Below are positions 50,305-61,951 of a DNA stretch of 64,000 nt, piece after piece. Position numbers and translations under genes: made by a program. Origin of the DNA: Heterobasidion occidentale (Eukaryota; Basidiomycota; Agaricomycetes; Russulales; Bondarzewiaceae); the NCBI GenBank assembly GCA_039111635.1, contig JBCAQO010000004.1, forward strand, positions 3,038,001 through 3,102,000, given 5' to 3'. The notes under the pieces are model-generated. The model ran no database searches. It was not told the origin of the DNA and saw only the letters and a list, made by a program, of their open reading frames with translations. Positions within the stretch are counted from its first letter, which is position 1; each line of letters begins with the position of its first letter.

Positions 50305-51100
50305 TCAAAAGTCTATGTTCGGAAGAATGTCTGGGAAATCATTACTGTACTGTGTATACTGCCAGAGGTCATTGGCCTCGTTCGCAAGCTTGTTCATGAG
50401 CTGCTGAAACTGATCGTTATCAATCGGGTCTCCATTGGGGGATACAAGCCCAGTAGGGAAGGCCATTAGGTCATCAATATTGCCAGCGCCAGTGTATGGA
50501 AATCGGATATCCTGGTTGTCTTGATTCTGCATTTCGTCCTGGTTGTCTACATTCTAAGTGTCAGAACAATCAAATGTTGGAAAAGCAACCATAACTCGTA
50601 CCATACACCATTGGATCCTCCTGGTGTGTGTTTATTATCGCCTCAATGGGATTCTCTCTATTATCATCTTCTTCGCCATCGCCATCGCCACTGCCACTGC
50701 CATTTTCATTGCCGTCGCCATTGCCATTGCCATCGTCATCTTCATTGCCACCAGTAACAGGCCCTGTATAGCTCCGCTCGGAGCTTGCAACGTCCACAAA
50801 GCTCGATTGTCTACCATCTGATGACTCGCTTGCCAGAATCTGTGCGGATTGAATAGCCTCCTTCGAGCGATTCGCAAACAGCTTCCATACTCCAAGGGAA
50901 GACCGCCCCAGCACCTCAAAAATAGGTATCAAGTCCTTATTTGTGTCGTATATGCTCCTCGTCTTCGTGTATGTCGACTTAACATACTTGGTTCCAAACA
51001 CCTTCGGAAAGGCAACCTCCAAGCGAAAGTCAGTATTCATCTTTTGGGCTTTCAGCGCCTCAATCTTCCGAAACCCATTGATGATGTCAATTGCATAGTA
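50305..51100 (-). pseudogene. 3' part of a Cys-rich transposon-linked gene, cut off by the retroelement
   Basis: Read on the minus strand from the target site: TWPGSYYAIDIINGF, then KYVKSTYTKTRSIYD and LGVWKLFANRSKE, a long acidic/Gly-Asn run encoded by 50760-50660, and a last exon ending at TGA 50305. The WP..YY..DI..GF plus KSTY pattern is one I associate with multicopy agaricomycete genes that carry a Cys-rich N-terminus; the matching N-terminus is found at 63470-61952 on the other side of the retroelement. The join to the last exon (about 50560 to 50550) is one base out of phase and remains uncertain. Confidence 0.6.
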
Positions 51101-51105
51101 TGACC

Positions 51106-51725
51106 TGTTACGAACTGCTCGTTCGATAACCCAAGAGTAACAGGTTCTTCCCTAGGTCGCACGACGGACTGAGTGGTAGACGGAGTCTCGACTGTATCAG
51201 ACGTTGATACAGGAGGGGATAATGATTGGCTCTGAGTGACACAGTGTGAGGACTGTGTAAGAACGAAGAGCTTCGTATTCGAAGATACGAATGAACGAAA
51301 GAGAATAGACTGAAGATCCTCAGCCTATTCTATGGGCCTTATATACTATATAGGGTATAGGGTAAGAGTCCGTGTGCTTCTCCAGGTTTCCATCCTAGGA
51401 GAGCTGTGGCCGCCGTCTTTCTCATCGGCGCCTACTCTTGTACTTCTCCAGTCGCACTGATCCATCTTGGTGCGACGAGGTGCTTACCCATAAGCCCTAA
51501 GCCCATGGCATGTGAATGCCTCCCTTATCACTGTGTGAACTTCGTGAGCCTCATGTCCCTCTCATAAAGCCTCTACCGATGTCTTGAAGAACCATCGGTC
51601 TTGTCGGCTCCTAAGGACATGCCGAATACCTTGGTGTACGCTCCGTAGTGGAGCCGCCTAGCATGTGATGCTTGATCCATCGGATAGACCGGCCGCGAAG
51701 GGCCCCAATCGGTCAAGTCATAACA
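51106..51725 (-). repeat. 3' LTR of the chromovirus
   Basis: 620 bp, identical to the other LTR except one base. It is the 3' LTR because all coding is on the minus strand. Confidence 0.95.
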
Positions 51726-51728
51726 TTA

Positions 51729-51738
51729 CCCCCTTTCT
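51729..51738 (-). other. Polypurine tract
   Basis: On the coding strand AGAAAGGGGG lies three bases upstream of the 3' LTR, the expected place for the plus-strand primer in reverse transcription. Confidence 0.75.
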
Positions 51739-52529
51739 AGGTCCCAACTCCTGAGGGGACTACTCGCTTGAGCAGAAACGAGCTTCATCGTCATTCCACG
51801 GACAATTGCTTTGTGGTCGTCAAAATAGATTGGGATGCGTCTTCCCAATATCACTTCGTTTTCTGGGGCGAGGACCGACCTACGTCGTTTACAACGCCTA
51901 GGAGTTTTCCTTCTCCGTTGAGCTGTTTGATTTGAAGTCCTGCAGTATCAGCCACAATACTGTGTTTCTCCTCGGTGTTCTTCCTTCACCGTACGTTTTG
52001 TGTGAGTACACTCCTAGAGTCAATAGGCAGCTACTCGACCAGGGCTCCCTGGTAGGTTTGATAAGCCAGTGTCATCTGGCGACGATGCAGAAAGGTGTTG
52101 TGCGAATGATTATAGGATGAAATAGAAACTCGTCTGTGGATGGGTGTGTGTCGTTCTTCTTCTAAAGTGCCGAAGGCCATGTCTCAGTGTTTCCAGGATA
52201 GATCTTCATCTCCTTGATCTCCAGTATCGAGGGGGACTCCAGGTGTGTGGGTTGATCGCTTTACTAAGGCTTAGGCCACCAACCTATCAAGAATACGACA
52301 TTTCTTGACTTGTTTTGAGTCCGGCAAGACCCCTTTGAAGATCCCTAACTCTGTCAGCCCCATACGGTGGCCTTGTCAGGTTAGAGATTGAGTGTTCGTC
52401 CAGAGTTGTGTTTTTCTACTAAGGTATTGGACACGAGGAGAGGACCTTGAAGAATAGACTTTGAACCCATGGTCTCTTGAATAGATCATGGTATCCCTTG
52501 ACGGTAATTATGTGGGGTCAGCGTAAGGT

Positions 52530-54200
52530 ATGTCCTGGTAGTTTAACGGTCGTGCCGGACGTCCGTATTTTTGCGTCTTTGCGGACGTCGGCTAGTTTAT
52601 CCTTAAGTCGTCGCGGACTGAGACTAGTTTATACCGAAGTCATTGCGGACTGCCCTGCTAGTTTATGCCAAGGTCGTTGCGGACCTACCACCTCCCAACG
52701 TAGGAGTACCTGTTAAACAAGATGGTAGGACCATTTCTGTGCGCCGGAACCATTCATCGGTGATGCACATAGGGCCCTAGACCAAGTACAGCCATCTTGA
52801 CAGGGTTCCCATTGAGGAAGGATGGTGACGGTTTATACTATATCAAACCGGATAACTTATAGAGTCGCGATAATAGACGTGAATGCCTATTTTGACACGA
52901 CTCACATGGCCCTGTAGACAGAAGGGCAGCTCAGTTTATCGTCATGAAGGACGGGCAAACTAGTTTATAGTCATTGCGGACGTCCGCTATCGCCTGGCTT
53001 GAAACCTCCCGAGCCTCGATAGATTTAATCCTCCGGGGTGAGGGTAGTTTAAGGTCATTTCGGACTAGTTGATGGTCAAGGTCGTGACCATCAACCACCG
53101 TCTCCTATACTTGAAGGAGTAAATAGTTTATCGTCATTGCGGACTAGATCAACATCGTGGCGTCAACAACGATGTCGATCGACATCTCCTATGCTGAAAG
53201 GAGTGGTAGTTTAACGTCTTTGCGGATGCCGTCTCCTATACTTGAAGGAGTAAATAGTTTATCGTCATTGCGGACTACAACACATCTCCTATGCTGAAAG
53301 GAGTAGTAGTTTAACGTCTTTGCGGACGCTCGTAGTTTTACATCGTTGCGGATGAACGCAACACGAGGCACGATCCCAGTTGCCTCTTGACTGGCCCTTG
53401 AAGCAGAATCCTTGCTTCGGACTTCAAGGGTAGAATGGGCGCGCCATGGAGTAGTCGTGGTCTTGTCGTCGGAAGACTGACAACCCGCTCCCTGTCCCCA
53501 AACCCCTCGCACGGAATTGAACCGTGTCGACCCCATATTCTTTTACTGTAGGGCGTATGGAATATGGAAGCGCCTCGACCTAGTCGGCAGGGTTCTGCAA
53601 CGGTGGAGGCCCTCACTTCCACCGTCTGCCAGAATACAACCACGCTCCGAGGGTCTTGGTAGCTTTAGCGTCGTTCCGGACGGTAACTAGTTTATCGTCA
53701 TTGCGGACCAAGCCTTTCGTAGTTTTACATCGTGCGGATGTACTTTTCTCCGTTTTGTGTAACTAATGGAGTGCGGCCATCAGTTCCTGCATCGCTGATA
53801 GGGTCCCCTAATGCGGAAACGACCCTGTAAAACTGGAGATCCAAAGTGGGACGTCCAAGACACCTGTCAGACCTTGACAGCGAGTTGGTCCACCGTTCCC
53901 CAACGGTGGGCATGCAACACGATTTCCCACCAATATTCATGCATCATTCATGTACCAGGTTTATGTTGTGAATCCTAAGGGCCTCCTAATGCGGAAAGGG
54001 CCTGTAAAACTGGGGATCCAAGCGGGACGCCCGATTCGCTTGTCAGAATACCTCTTGACAACGAGAGTGTTGAATGCTTGTCCTTCATCTTGAGACCGGA
54101 GGGCTGCAACGCGAAATGGTCAGGTACTTCCCCTGCCTTCTTATCTTTTCACAGTTTAACGTCATGCAGGACGTTAGTTCCGGCGTCCTGTGCGTTGAAA
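52530..54200. repeat. Interspersed 20-21-bp repeats in the retroelement's 3' non-coding tract
   Basis: On the plus strand TAGTTTATCGTCATTGCGGA occurs exactly at 53124, 53255 and 53688, and TAGTTTAACGTCTTTGCGGA at 53207 and 53307. About ten looser copies follow the same pattern from 52539 to 54175. Between them lie short hairpin-like units (CTCCTATACTTGAAGGAG near 53102 and 53233; CTCCTATGCTGAAAGGAG near 53186 and 53286). No coding frame crosses the tract. Confidence 0.8.
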
Positions 54201-54349
54201 CCGGTACCTGTGATGCGGAGGGTCCTTTCCTCTCCGTCATCATGTTAAAACCAGGGTTCCTCAACTCCATGGTTTAGTATCCTCCGCCAATGTCTCCATA
54301 ATCTCCGTACCCTTCGTCTGGTCTGTAGTAGGGGTCGGCGTCGTCGTAG

Positions 54350-55646
54350 TTATCGCCTTCGACCTCGTCCCAGGCGTCTAGTTCCGCTCGAGTCCAGGAA
54401 GTAGTTCGCTGAGTCGGGCGCTGGCGGATTGGAGCTCTCTACCAATGTGCGGATGTGCTCCTTCAGCTCGATTATCTCGAGGACGGTTTGGAGTCGGCGA
54501 ATCTCTTGGTCGAGTTCTTCTAGGACTGCTTCACCTGGGCTGGAGGGTTGCCCTTGTTCTCTGGCTCCCTCGTCCCTCATTCCTCCTGTACCTTGGAGGA
54601 TGCTCCTCATTGCTGCCTCCTGCGTCCTGCCCGGTGGATTGTCCTGCCGATATGGGAGGAAGGGCCTCTCGGTCTCTTCGGGCCTGTCGTTGGACCGTAG
54701 CCCAGACGTATTCGGTCTGGGTGGTCGCGTCTCGACTGCTTGTAGCCGGTACCGCTCTGCTAGCTTCGCTCCATGGTTGGACGCGGAATGGGTCAGTCCG
54801 AACGGGACGGGCGTGACTTGAATGTCCTGTGTCGGTGCGCGAGATGAGGGCGGGTAGGAGCTCCAGATTGATGAAGGAGGAGAACTTGTCCGGATGAATG
54901 AGTAGGGCGTAAGCCCCATTATTTCCTCGGGCATACCAGGAGGCGGCCCTGTGATCATCTGCATAGGCCAGAAGCCTGACCTGGTCGCTCGTGTCAGCGA
55001 GGCGTCGGGGTATGTCGTCGCTCTCGCTTCCTGGTTGCCCTGCGAAGAAGTTAGCGAGCCTTTGTAAGGCCAGCGCTGTGGCCATCTGAATTACCGCGGA
55101 GATGGGTGCGCTGGAGTAGTGCGTCTCCTAGCCCTTCCAACTCTCCGGGGTGCAGATCTCGACTACTGGTAGGGGATCCTCTGGTCCTGGCAGCTGATGT
55201 ACCAGCCGTTGCTGGTTCTTGTATACCTGCCTCAACAGTTGTAGGCGATGCCAGGTTCGAAGGGTTTCCTGGTCTTCTTCCGCCTCTCGCCTCCTGTCTT
55301 GCGTCTCCTTGAGCCAACGCTGTCGTCGGTCGCGGAGGCGTTGACGGAGCATGCCTTCCTTCTGCTTGACGTCTTTCATCGTGCTCGTCATGAGCTCTCT
55401 CAAACCGTGTGAGGCTCGGGGATCCGTTCGATCTTCGACGGTGAGCGCGGTTTGGTGGACACTGATTTGTACAGGAGTTCCTCCTGGTGTCGTTGGGCGG
55501 CTGCTTCGGCTAGGGCGTCCAGTGTCGGGGTTGGCCACGGCCAGAATGATGTCTGGCGAGGGGTTTCTTGAAGGGGAGGAGGTAGTTCCGTCATCGATGA
55601 GCATGGCACGTCCAGGGGAGTATTCCAGGGAGGAGTGGTTGGACAT
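54350..55646 (-). CDS. Extra ORF downstream of pol in the retroelement (broken), function unknown
   Basis: ATG at 55646 lies 57 bp past the pol stop. The frame (MSNHSSLEYSPGRAML onward) is Arg/Glu/Gln-rich and helical in the middle (KDVKQKEGMLRQRLRDRR), meets a TAG at 55128-55130, then continues in the same frame with LQRLANFFAGQPGSESDD to about 54850. The most protein-like frame then changes to one ending at 54350, with EELDQEIRRLQTVLEIIELK, a clear coiled coil. So one original protein of about 430 aa is likely. No membrane segment or signal peptide, so it is not env-like. Coiled coils suggest self-assembly. Unknown family. Confidence 0.55.
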
Positions 55647-55702
55647 GTGTTGGGGAGGATTCTTGCTTTGAAAGAGGGGGAATGCCTCCCTTTTATATCT
55701 TT

Positions 55703-58700
55703 CTAAAGCCTAATCGCCGCTGGTCGGGGCTTGTCTGGGTAGCTTTCGTGGAATTCACGAAGCGCCTCGTCGGCCGTATCTTTGAGGAGGGCAAAGGGTT
55801 CCCAAGTGTTATCGGCCTCGGAGTATCCGACCCACTTGACAAGGTACTTGGTCCCTCGTCCCTGGCGTCTTGAATCTAGAATGGCCTCCACTTCGTAGTG
55901 CTCTTCTTTGTTCAGGATCTCTGGGGCAGGTCTGGGAAGTTCCTTCCGTGGGCCTCTGTCTCGTGATATTTCGTGAGTATGGAGGCATGAAACACGGGTG
56001 TATCTTCCATGTTTCGGGTATTTCCAAACCGATAAGCCAGAGGACCGATTCTTTCAGTTACTGAAAAGGGGCCATAGCGTCTAGGTGCCAGCTTGAATTT
56101 CGGATGAGTCGTCCGAATATGGGTTCCTTCTAACCAAACTTGGGTTCCTACTTCCCATTGCGGAAGTTTCCTGTGTAGGTCCCGGTCCTTGGCGTGCTGC
56201 GCTGCTATTTGTAGACTTGCGGCCGCATCCTCTTGGACTTCTTTGATTAGTCGCAAACGTTCAGTTACTGCGGGCACCTTGGTCTCCAGAGCTGAGTCGA
56301 CCGAACCATTGGTGGTTGAACCCGTAAAGGACTTCAAACGGCGACTTCCCAGTGGCGGAGTGTCTTCGGGTGTTGTGGGAGAATTCTGCGAAGGGGATCA
56401 AGTCTACCCAGTTATCTTGATGGTAGTTGCAGAAAACTCGCAGGAATTGCTCGATCTCTTGGTTTACCCGTTCTGTTTCTCCGTCCGTTTGGGGTGATAG
56501 ACCGTGCTGAGGGCAGGGGTGATTCCCATTCCTTTCCATAGTTCCCTTGTGAACTTTGCAGCAAATTGAGGACCTCTGTCGGACACCACTTTGGTTGGCA
56601 AACCATATCGTTTGAACACATTGTCCTGGAAGAGCGTCGTGGTTTCTTCGGCCGTGATTGTCTTCTTGCACGGAGTTATGACTATTCCTTTTGACAGACC
56701 CTGATCGACTACCACATTTATCGAATCGTAGCCTCTGCTTTCTGGGAGGTCTGTTACGAAGTCGGTGGAGATAAAGCGCCAAGGGGCGTTTGTGGTTTCC
56801 AACGGTTGGATCGGTGGATGGGTCCTATGGGGAAGGTTCTTGGGTAGATTGGCAGACTGCACATCCATCCACATATGCGTGTACGAATTTGGTCATGCTT
56901 GACCACCAGTAATGGCGTTGGACCAATTCTAAGGTCTTTGCTCGGCCCGGGTGTCCTGTAGCCATAGTGTCATGGTGCGTTTTGACAATCATTCGTCGAA
57001 GGAGGTCGTCCCTTGGGACGCATATGTAACCGTCGCGCCTTGTGATGCCCTCTTCATGTGTCCTTTTCCTAGGTCGCCCTTCATTGCTTTTGGACCTTTT
57101 TCCAGCAGTTTCTTGAGGGCGACATCAACCAGCAAATCGTGTTCCGAGCGCGAGTGTCGAATAAGGGAGAGGATGTCCGAGGATACGAGTTCCGTTGCTT
57201 TGACGTGTATGCCTTCGCTTGGCTCTACTAGAGTTTCGCTGGACTCGGTGAAAAGTCTGGACGGGAGTAGAGTCTGTGCCTTGTTATCAGATTCCACCCC
57301 CTCACTAAGGTCTGGACGCCTGGACAGAGCATCCGCATGATTAGTAGTTCCAGCTTTGTAACTGAGCTGGAAGTCAAATCGGGACAAAAACAGACTCCAG
57401 CGCACTTGTCGCCTTGACAGGTCGCGCGCCGTTTTAAAGTGTTCGAGGTTTTTATGGTCCGTCCAGACTTCAAAGGGGTGTCGAGCGCCTTCGAGGTAGT
57501 GTTTCCAGTGTTCCAGTGCCTTGATGATGGCGAGGAGTTCGCGATCATGCACGTCGTAATTTCGTTCGGCCGGTGAGAACGATCCTGAGAGGTATGCAAC
57601 AGGGTGCCAGTCATTATCAGGTCCTTCCTGTAAGAGGACTGCACCATATGCTGCGAGGGAAGCGTCGCGTAACAAGCCGGTAAGGGCGCATCGGGTCAGG
57701 GTACAACAGGACGGGTCGGCTGGTGAAGGTTTTCTTCAGTCGATCGAACGCCTGTTGGCACTCCGTGGTCCAGTCCCATTTCACATCCTTCTTTGTGAGG
57801 TCATGCAGGGGCCGAGCGATCAGAGAGAATTTATCAATGAATCGTCGGTAGAAGTTCCCTAAGCCTAAGAAAGAGCGGATGTCGCGAACTGTGCGGGGAG
57901 TGGGCCATTCCTGGATAGCTTCAATCTTCGAGTCTTCCATAGCGACGTGGTCCTTTGAGATCGTGTACCCAAGATAGTTCAACTTTTCCTTGTGGAACTC
58001 GCACTTCTCTGGTTTGAGGTAGAGATCGTTGTCGCGCAGGATTTGGAGGACTCGCCGAAGGATCACAATGTGTTCCGCTGTGGTCTTCGTGAAGATGAGG
58101 ATGTCGTCCATATATACCGTTATCTTCCGGGCCAGGATGAGTTCTTGGAAGATCATGTTCATCATGGCTTGGAAGGTTCCTGGGGAGTTACAGAGCCCAA
58201 AGAACATCACCGTGGGTTCGAAAAGTCCCAAGGGTGTGACGAAGGCCGCCTTGGATTCGTCTCCCTTCTTGATGCGCACGTTGTATATCCCCACCGAACA
58301 TCGAGCTTGAGAACACCGTTGCGCCTTTAATGATGTCCAATAGTTCTTGGATTAATGGCAGGGGGGTGACATCTCGAATAGTGTGTTCGTTAAGGTGGCG
58401 ATAGTCTTGTACCGGACGGAGCTTCCCATCTTTCTTGCCTATGAAAAAGAAAGAGGCCGCGCTATGTGCTGTTGACCGACGTATTGTTCCTCTGGAAAGG
58501 TGCTCTTTGACGAATTTCCCTAGCTCGTCATGCTTTTCCGGGCTCAAGGGAAATATCCGCGGGGCCTGGGGTACAAAAGACGGTTTGAGGTTTATCGCGT
58601 GGTCCCATACTGTATGTTGGGGAAGCCTCTGTGATCGTCGCTCGCTGAAGATGTCGAGGTAAGAATGATATTCTGTCGGCACCCGACCCTTTAAGTTGGT

Positions 58701-59554
58701 GGTGTCGATTTCTTCCTCCAGGTCTTCGTCAAAGCTTGCGAACCCCGAGGGTTCTGGGGCTACCTTCCTAATGACGGGTTCTCCTGCGCTATCCATTGCG
58801 GAGGAGTCAGACGGTGTTTGCGCTTCTTCAGCGACTTTTCCTGAAGCTTCGCCCTGGGCCGCTTTCTGCTGAGCTTGCCGGCGTTCCTTCCTTTCGGCTA
58901 CTTGTTCTTCGAGCCATTCCCGAGCTTTGCGTTGTCGGGATTTGTGCTCGAGTAGTTCCATGAACCGAGCTTTCCATTCCTTCGTGGGTACTTGGCTCCA
59001 TTGTTCTTTAGTCCACGTCCACGAAGGTCCTACCGGTTCTGAGACAAGATGCGGTTTCATCCGCTGAGGAACCTTGTCACCACGTAGTTTCGCTAGCCAT
59101 GCCTTCTGGTAGGCTCTTCCCTTGCCTTGGTAAACCCATACGGTTGTTGGCAATCTCTGGGGCAACGATCAAAGTGTACCTCACGGCGCCTCCACCCGAT
59201 GGAGGGGTCGTGGTATTTCAGCCAATCCGTTCCTAGGAGCATGTCGTCTTTCCCTAGATTGGTGATGAACATTTGGACGCGTTCAGTGTGAGTTCTCCCC
59301 CGTCTATCCTTGACGGTGAGATTCGCGTCCAGGCCTCGTCGAATGAGGCCTGCCTTGTTGATGGTGTCATCGACGTTGCGAACGCGGATGGGGCGGTTTA
59401 AAGGATAAGTGGGAAGGTTGTGCTTCTGTACCCACCCCTCATTTACCAAAATCCCTTCGCATGCTGAGTCGATGGCGGCTCTGGCTCCAGCGCTTCTTCC
59501 TCGAGTTGTTAATCGCACGTCAAGTCGAATGGGGGTAATAATGTGACTGTTCAT
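55703..59554 (-). CDS. pol: Pol polyprotein of the chromovirus (several frame breaks)
   Basis: Start ATG 59554. Order on the minus strand: aspartic protease with AAIDSACEG and DDMLLGTDWL; reverse transcriptase with FIGKKDGKLRPVQDYR, FGLCNSPGTFQ and the catalytic VYMDDILIFT; RNase H with NYDVHDRELLAIIKALEHW; integrase zinc finger (paired His near HHDTMATGHPG, then CAVCQ) and core with STDFVTDLP, VSDRGPQF and QTDGETERVNQ; and a chromodomain KYLVKWVGYSEADNTWEPF before the stop at 55703. Frame shifts by one base are seen near 59160 (C run), 58290 and 58275 (A and G runs), 57665 and 56490. Most fall in short base runs. The chromodomain usually directs integration to heterochromatin. Confidence 0.9.
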
Positions 59555-59631
59555 TGCTCCGATTCGAATATATGACGGGGAATCATACTCGAGTTTCCTT
59601 GGCCCTCTCTCTTCGGCTGGTGAAGGAGAGG

Positions 59632-60856
59632 TCAGGAAAAATCCTCTGCCAGATCCACCAACATCTGCCTTTGCTCGGCCTTCCCTACTCCTTGGAAGAG
59701 CGCTCGGACGCCATTAATATCACTGATGGGTCCGTTGCTTCGTCGTCCGTTAGGCGGTACGTAGCGCTCTCCAATTCGCTCTGTCTGTGCGTATCCTCCC
59801 TTCCCTCGCGGAAAGGTCCTCACGTTCCACTCCAAACCGAATTACCAGGTTGTGATACCGACGGTGGTGGCCATGAGAACTCCCCTCCTCCAATCCTCGA
59901 TGTAGTCGCGCATCGTTTCCCACCGGGATTCTTGCTCGTCTTCATCCTCCATGTCTGCAGCGCGAGTTCGTCTACCTCCTCTGCCCACCGACTTGCGCGA
60001 ATTTCCTCGAGACGGGGAACGCCTCTACGAGGGGAAGGACAATCAGCTATCCCGTGCCCTGGTTTTCCGCAATTGTAGCAGGAGAAGGGAGCAGGTCTCT
60101 TGCCATCGTATACACGCTTGTTCCGATTGGCGTCTCTTTTGCGAGAGGCGTCAATGTCCATGTCAACCACCTGGTTGTTCATTCTTCGAGGAGCGGTGGT
60201 AGAGTTATAGCGGCGAGCTGGTTGGAGGTGAAAGCGATTGAGGAAGTCGCTTCGGAATGAGGTGGAGTTGGCTAGGATCGCCTTTTGAGCACTTCGGGCT
60301 CTCAAGCGTCCGTCTATTTCACAGGCAGTGTTGACCCAATCTTGGATCGTGTCCTTCGGCGGAGTTTCTTTGTCATAGATCTTGTCCATGACCCTCGGGT
60401 CAAGCCCTCTCTGGAAATAAGGAACTTGTTCCCTGTCGGTGATGTCGGCGTCGGCGGCGATAAGGATGAATTGGTTTGAATATTCATCCACCGTCATCTT
60501 CCCCTGAGAGAAAGACATGAGGGCGCTTCGGGCCTTGTCCGTAAGGTTCGTTTCCTTGAACTGGAGTTTAAACCTGACAAGGAAGTCGTCCCAAGTTCCT
60601 ACGGTCTTGGGCGGGGTCGCCCCCACTGTCTTCTTTAGGAAGCTCTCTGCCCATACGCCGGCCGTCCCGTATCTCATGCACGAGAGAGCGAGAGAAACTT
60701 TGTCTGAATCCGTCTTGTATCGGTCTGGTTCTGCTGTGAAAAGGAGGAGGCAATTCATGATGAATTTCTGTGATTGTGTTCGGTCCCCTTCGAAGTTATC
60801 AGGGAGCTTGAGCTTGCCCTTCCCGATGAGACGGGGGGGTCTGTAGGGTTTGACAT
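59632..60856 (-). CDS. gag: Gag polyprotein of the chromovirus (frame breaks)
   Basis: ATG at 60856 is the first ATG on the coding strand after the 5' LTR. The frame breaks in a run of seven C near 60835 (eight would keep it) and continues with KLKLPDNFEGDRTQSQKF, the start of a retrotransposon capsid, then FSQGKMTVDEYSNQF. A CCHC knuckle follows: CYNCGKPGHGIADC, the nucleic-acid binding motif of nucleocapsid. A further shift near 59830 leads to a C-terminal piece ending at 59632, 77 bp before pol starts. Gag and pol are therefore separate frames here, with the caution that sequence errors obscure the true junction. Confidence 0.85.
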
Positions 60857-61326
60857 AATGTTTCGGGTGTTGATCGGTGTTTGAATATCCGAGGATTCGG
60901 ACTCGGATGTTCCTTCTTCTTCCTCCGATGTGTCCGGATTTCCGGTTCGGGGTTCCTGTACTGGGGTGGTTCTACCCAGTCTTCTGCTGTTTCGTCCCAA
61001 GCCCACTCAGCTTCTGTTCCGTCTTCTCTTGTGAAGAAGTATCGTCCTTCTTGGTACGAGCAGTTATCAAAGTTTGGGGGTGCTGGCCGATTGGTGTCGG
61101 AGTAATACCAGCGATTTTCTCTTTGATGGATAGGACGATTGTTCTGTCGAAGTTGGTTATGGGTTCGTCTAGTGCCTGGTGGAAATCCTAGGCCTAGGTC
61201 TTGCTCCAGGGTGTGTGAAGTAACTCTCTTCGGTGGGGGTCTATGCCACCGATGAGGGTCGTGAGAGAGAGTGTGGCAGCAAGCGGAGTGTGGTGCAAGG
61301 TAGGGGCAAAAGCGAGTCTATTCTAG
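60857..61326 (-). other. AUG-free 5' leader of the retroelement
   Basis: The 470 nt between the 5' LTR and the gag ATG contain no ATG on the coding strand; nor does the LTR from the predicted start at 61532. One frame is open for about 165 codons through the leader and reads protein-like (CSYQEGRYFFTREDGTEAEW). Confidence 0.7.
61315..61324 (-). other. Primer-binding site, predicted self-priming type
   Basis: Two bases after the 5' LTR the coding strand reads AGAATAGACT. Its complement AGTCTATTCT lies in the LTR at 61532-61523, 34 bp downstream of TATATAAG (61566-61559), where transcription should start. No complement to a tRNA 3' end was noticed. Confidence 0.6.
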
Positions 61327-61946
61327 TGTTACGAACTGCTCGTTCGATAACCCAAGAGTAACAGGTTCTTCCCTAGGTCGCACGACGGACTGAGTGGTAG
61401 ACGGAGTCTCGACTGTATCAGACGTTGATACAGGAGGGGATAATGATTGGCTCTGAGTGACACAGTGTGAGGACTGTGTAAGAACGAAGAGCTTCGTATT
61501 CGAAGATACGAATGAACGAAAGAGAATAGACTGAAGATCCTCAGCCTATTCTATGGGCCTTATATACTGTATAGGGTATAGGGTAAGAGTCCGTGTGCTT
61601 CTCCAGGTTTCCATCCTAGGAGAGCTGTGGCCGCCGTCTTTCTCATCGGCGCCTACTCTTGTACTTCTCCAGTCGCACTGATCCATCTTGGTGCGACGAG
61701 GTGCTTACCCATAAGCCCTAAGCCCATGGCATGTGAATGCCTCCCTTATCACTGTGTGAACTTCGTGAGCCTCATGTCCCTCTCATAAAGCCTCTACCGA
61801 TGTCTTGAAGAACCATCGGTCTTGTCGGCTCCTAAGGACATGCCGAATACCTTGGTGTACGCTCCGTAGTGGAGCCGCCTAGCATGTGATGCTTGATCCA
61901 TCGGATAGACCGGCCGCGAAGGGCCCCAATCGGTCAAGTCATAACA
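61327..61946 (-). repeat. 5' LTR of the chromovirus
   Basis: 620 bp; carries the TATA-like TATATAAG on the coding strand at 61566-61559 and the putative start of R near 61532. Target duplication TGACC follows at 61947-61951. Confidence 0.95.
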
Positions 61947-61951
61947 TGACC

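Larger units (their letters stand above)
51106..61946 (-). mobile_element. Complete Ty3/gypsy chromovirus-type LTR retrotransposon, 10,841 bp
   Basis: Two 620-bp direct LTRs beginning TGTTACG and ending ATAACA, flanked by a perfect 5-bp target duplication TGACC (51101-51105, 61947-61951). I compared the LTRs by eye and found one substitution (ACTATATAG versus ACTGTATAG) and no indel. Transcription is on the minus strand: leader, gag, pol with protease, reverse transcriptase, RNase H, integrase and C-terminal chromodomain, an extra ORF, a 2.6-kb repeat-rich non-coding tract, polypurine tract, 3' LTR. Gag and pol contain several single-base frame breaks. Integrase order after RNase H and the chromodomain place it among chromoviruses. 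Confidence 0.95.

Noticed and set aside
54350..55646. An env gene in the retroelement
   Set aside because: No signal peptide or membrane-spanning segment in any of the frames; the sequence is charged and coiled-coil-like.
51106..61946. RIP-like or other mutational silencing as the cause of the retroelement's broken frames
   Set aside because: The breaks are single-base indels in short runs, not C-to-T changes, and the LTRs show only one substitution.
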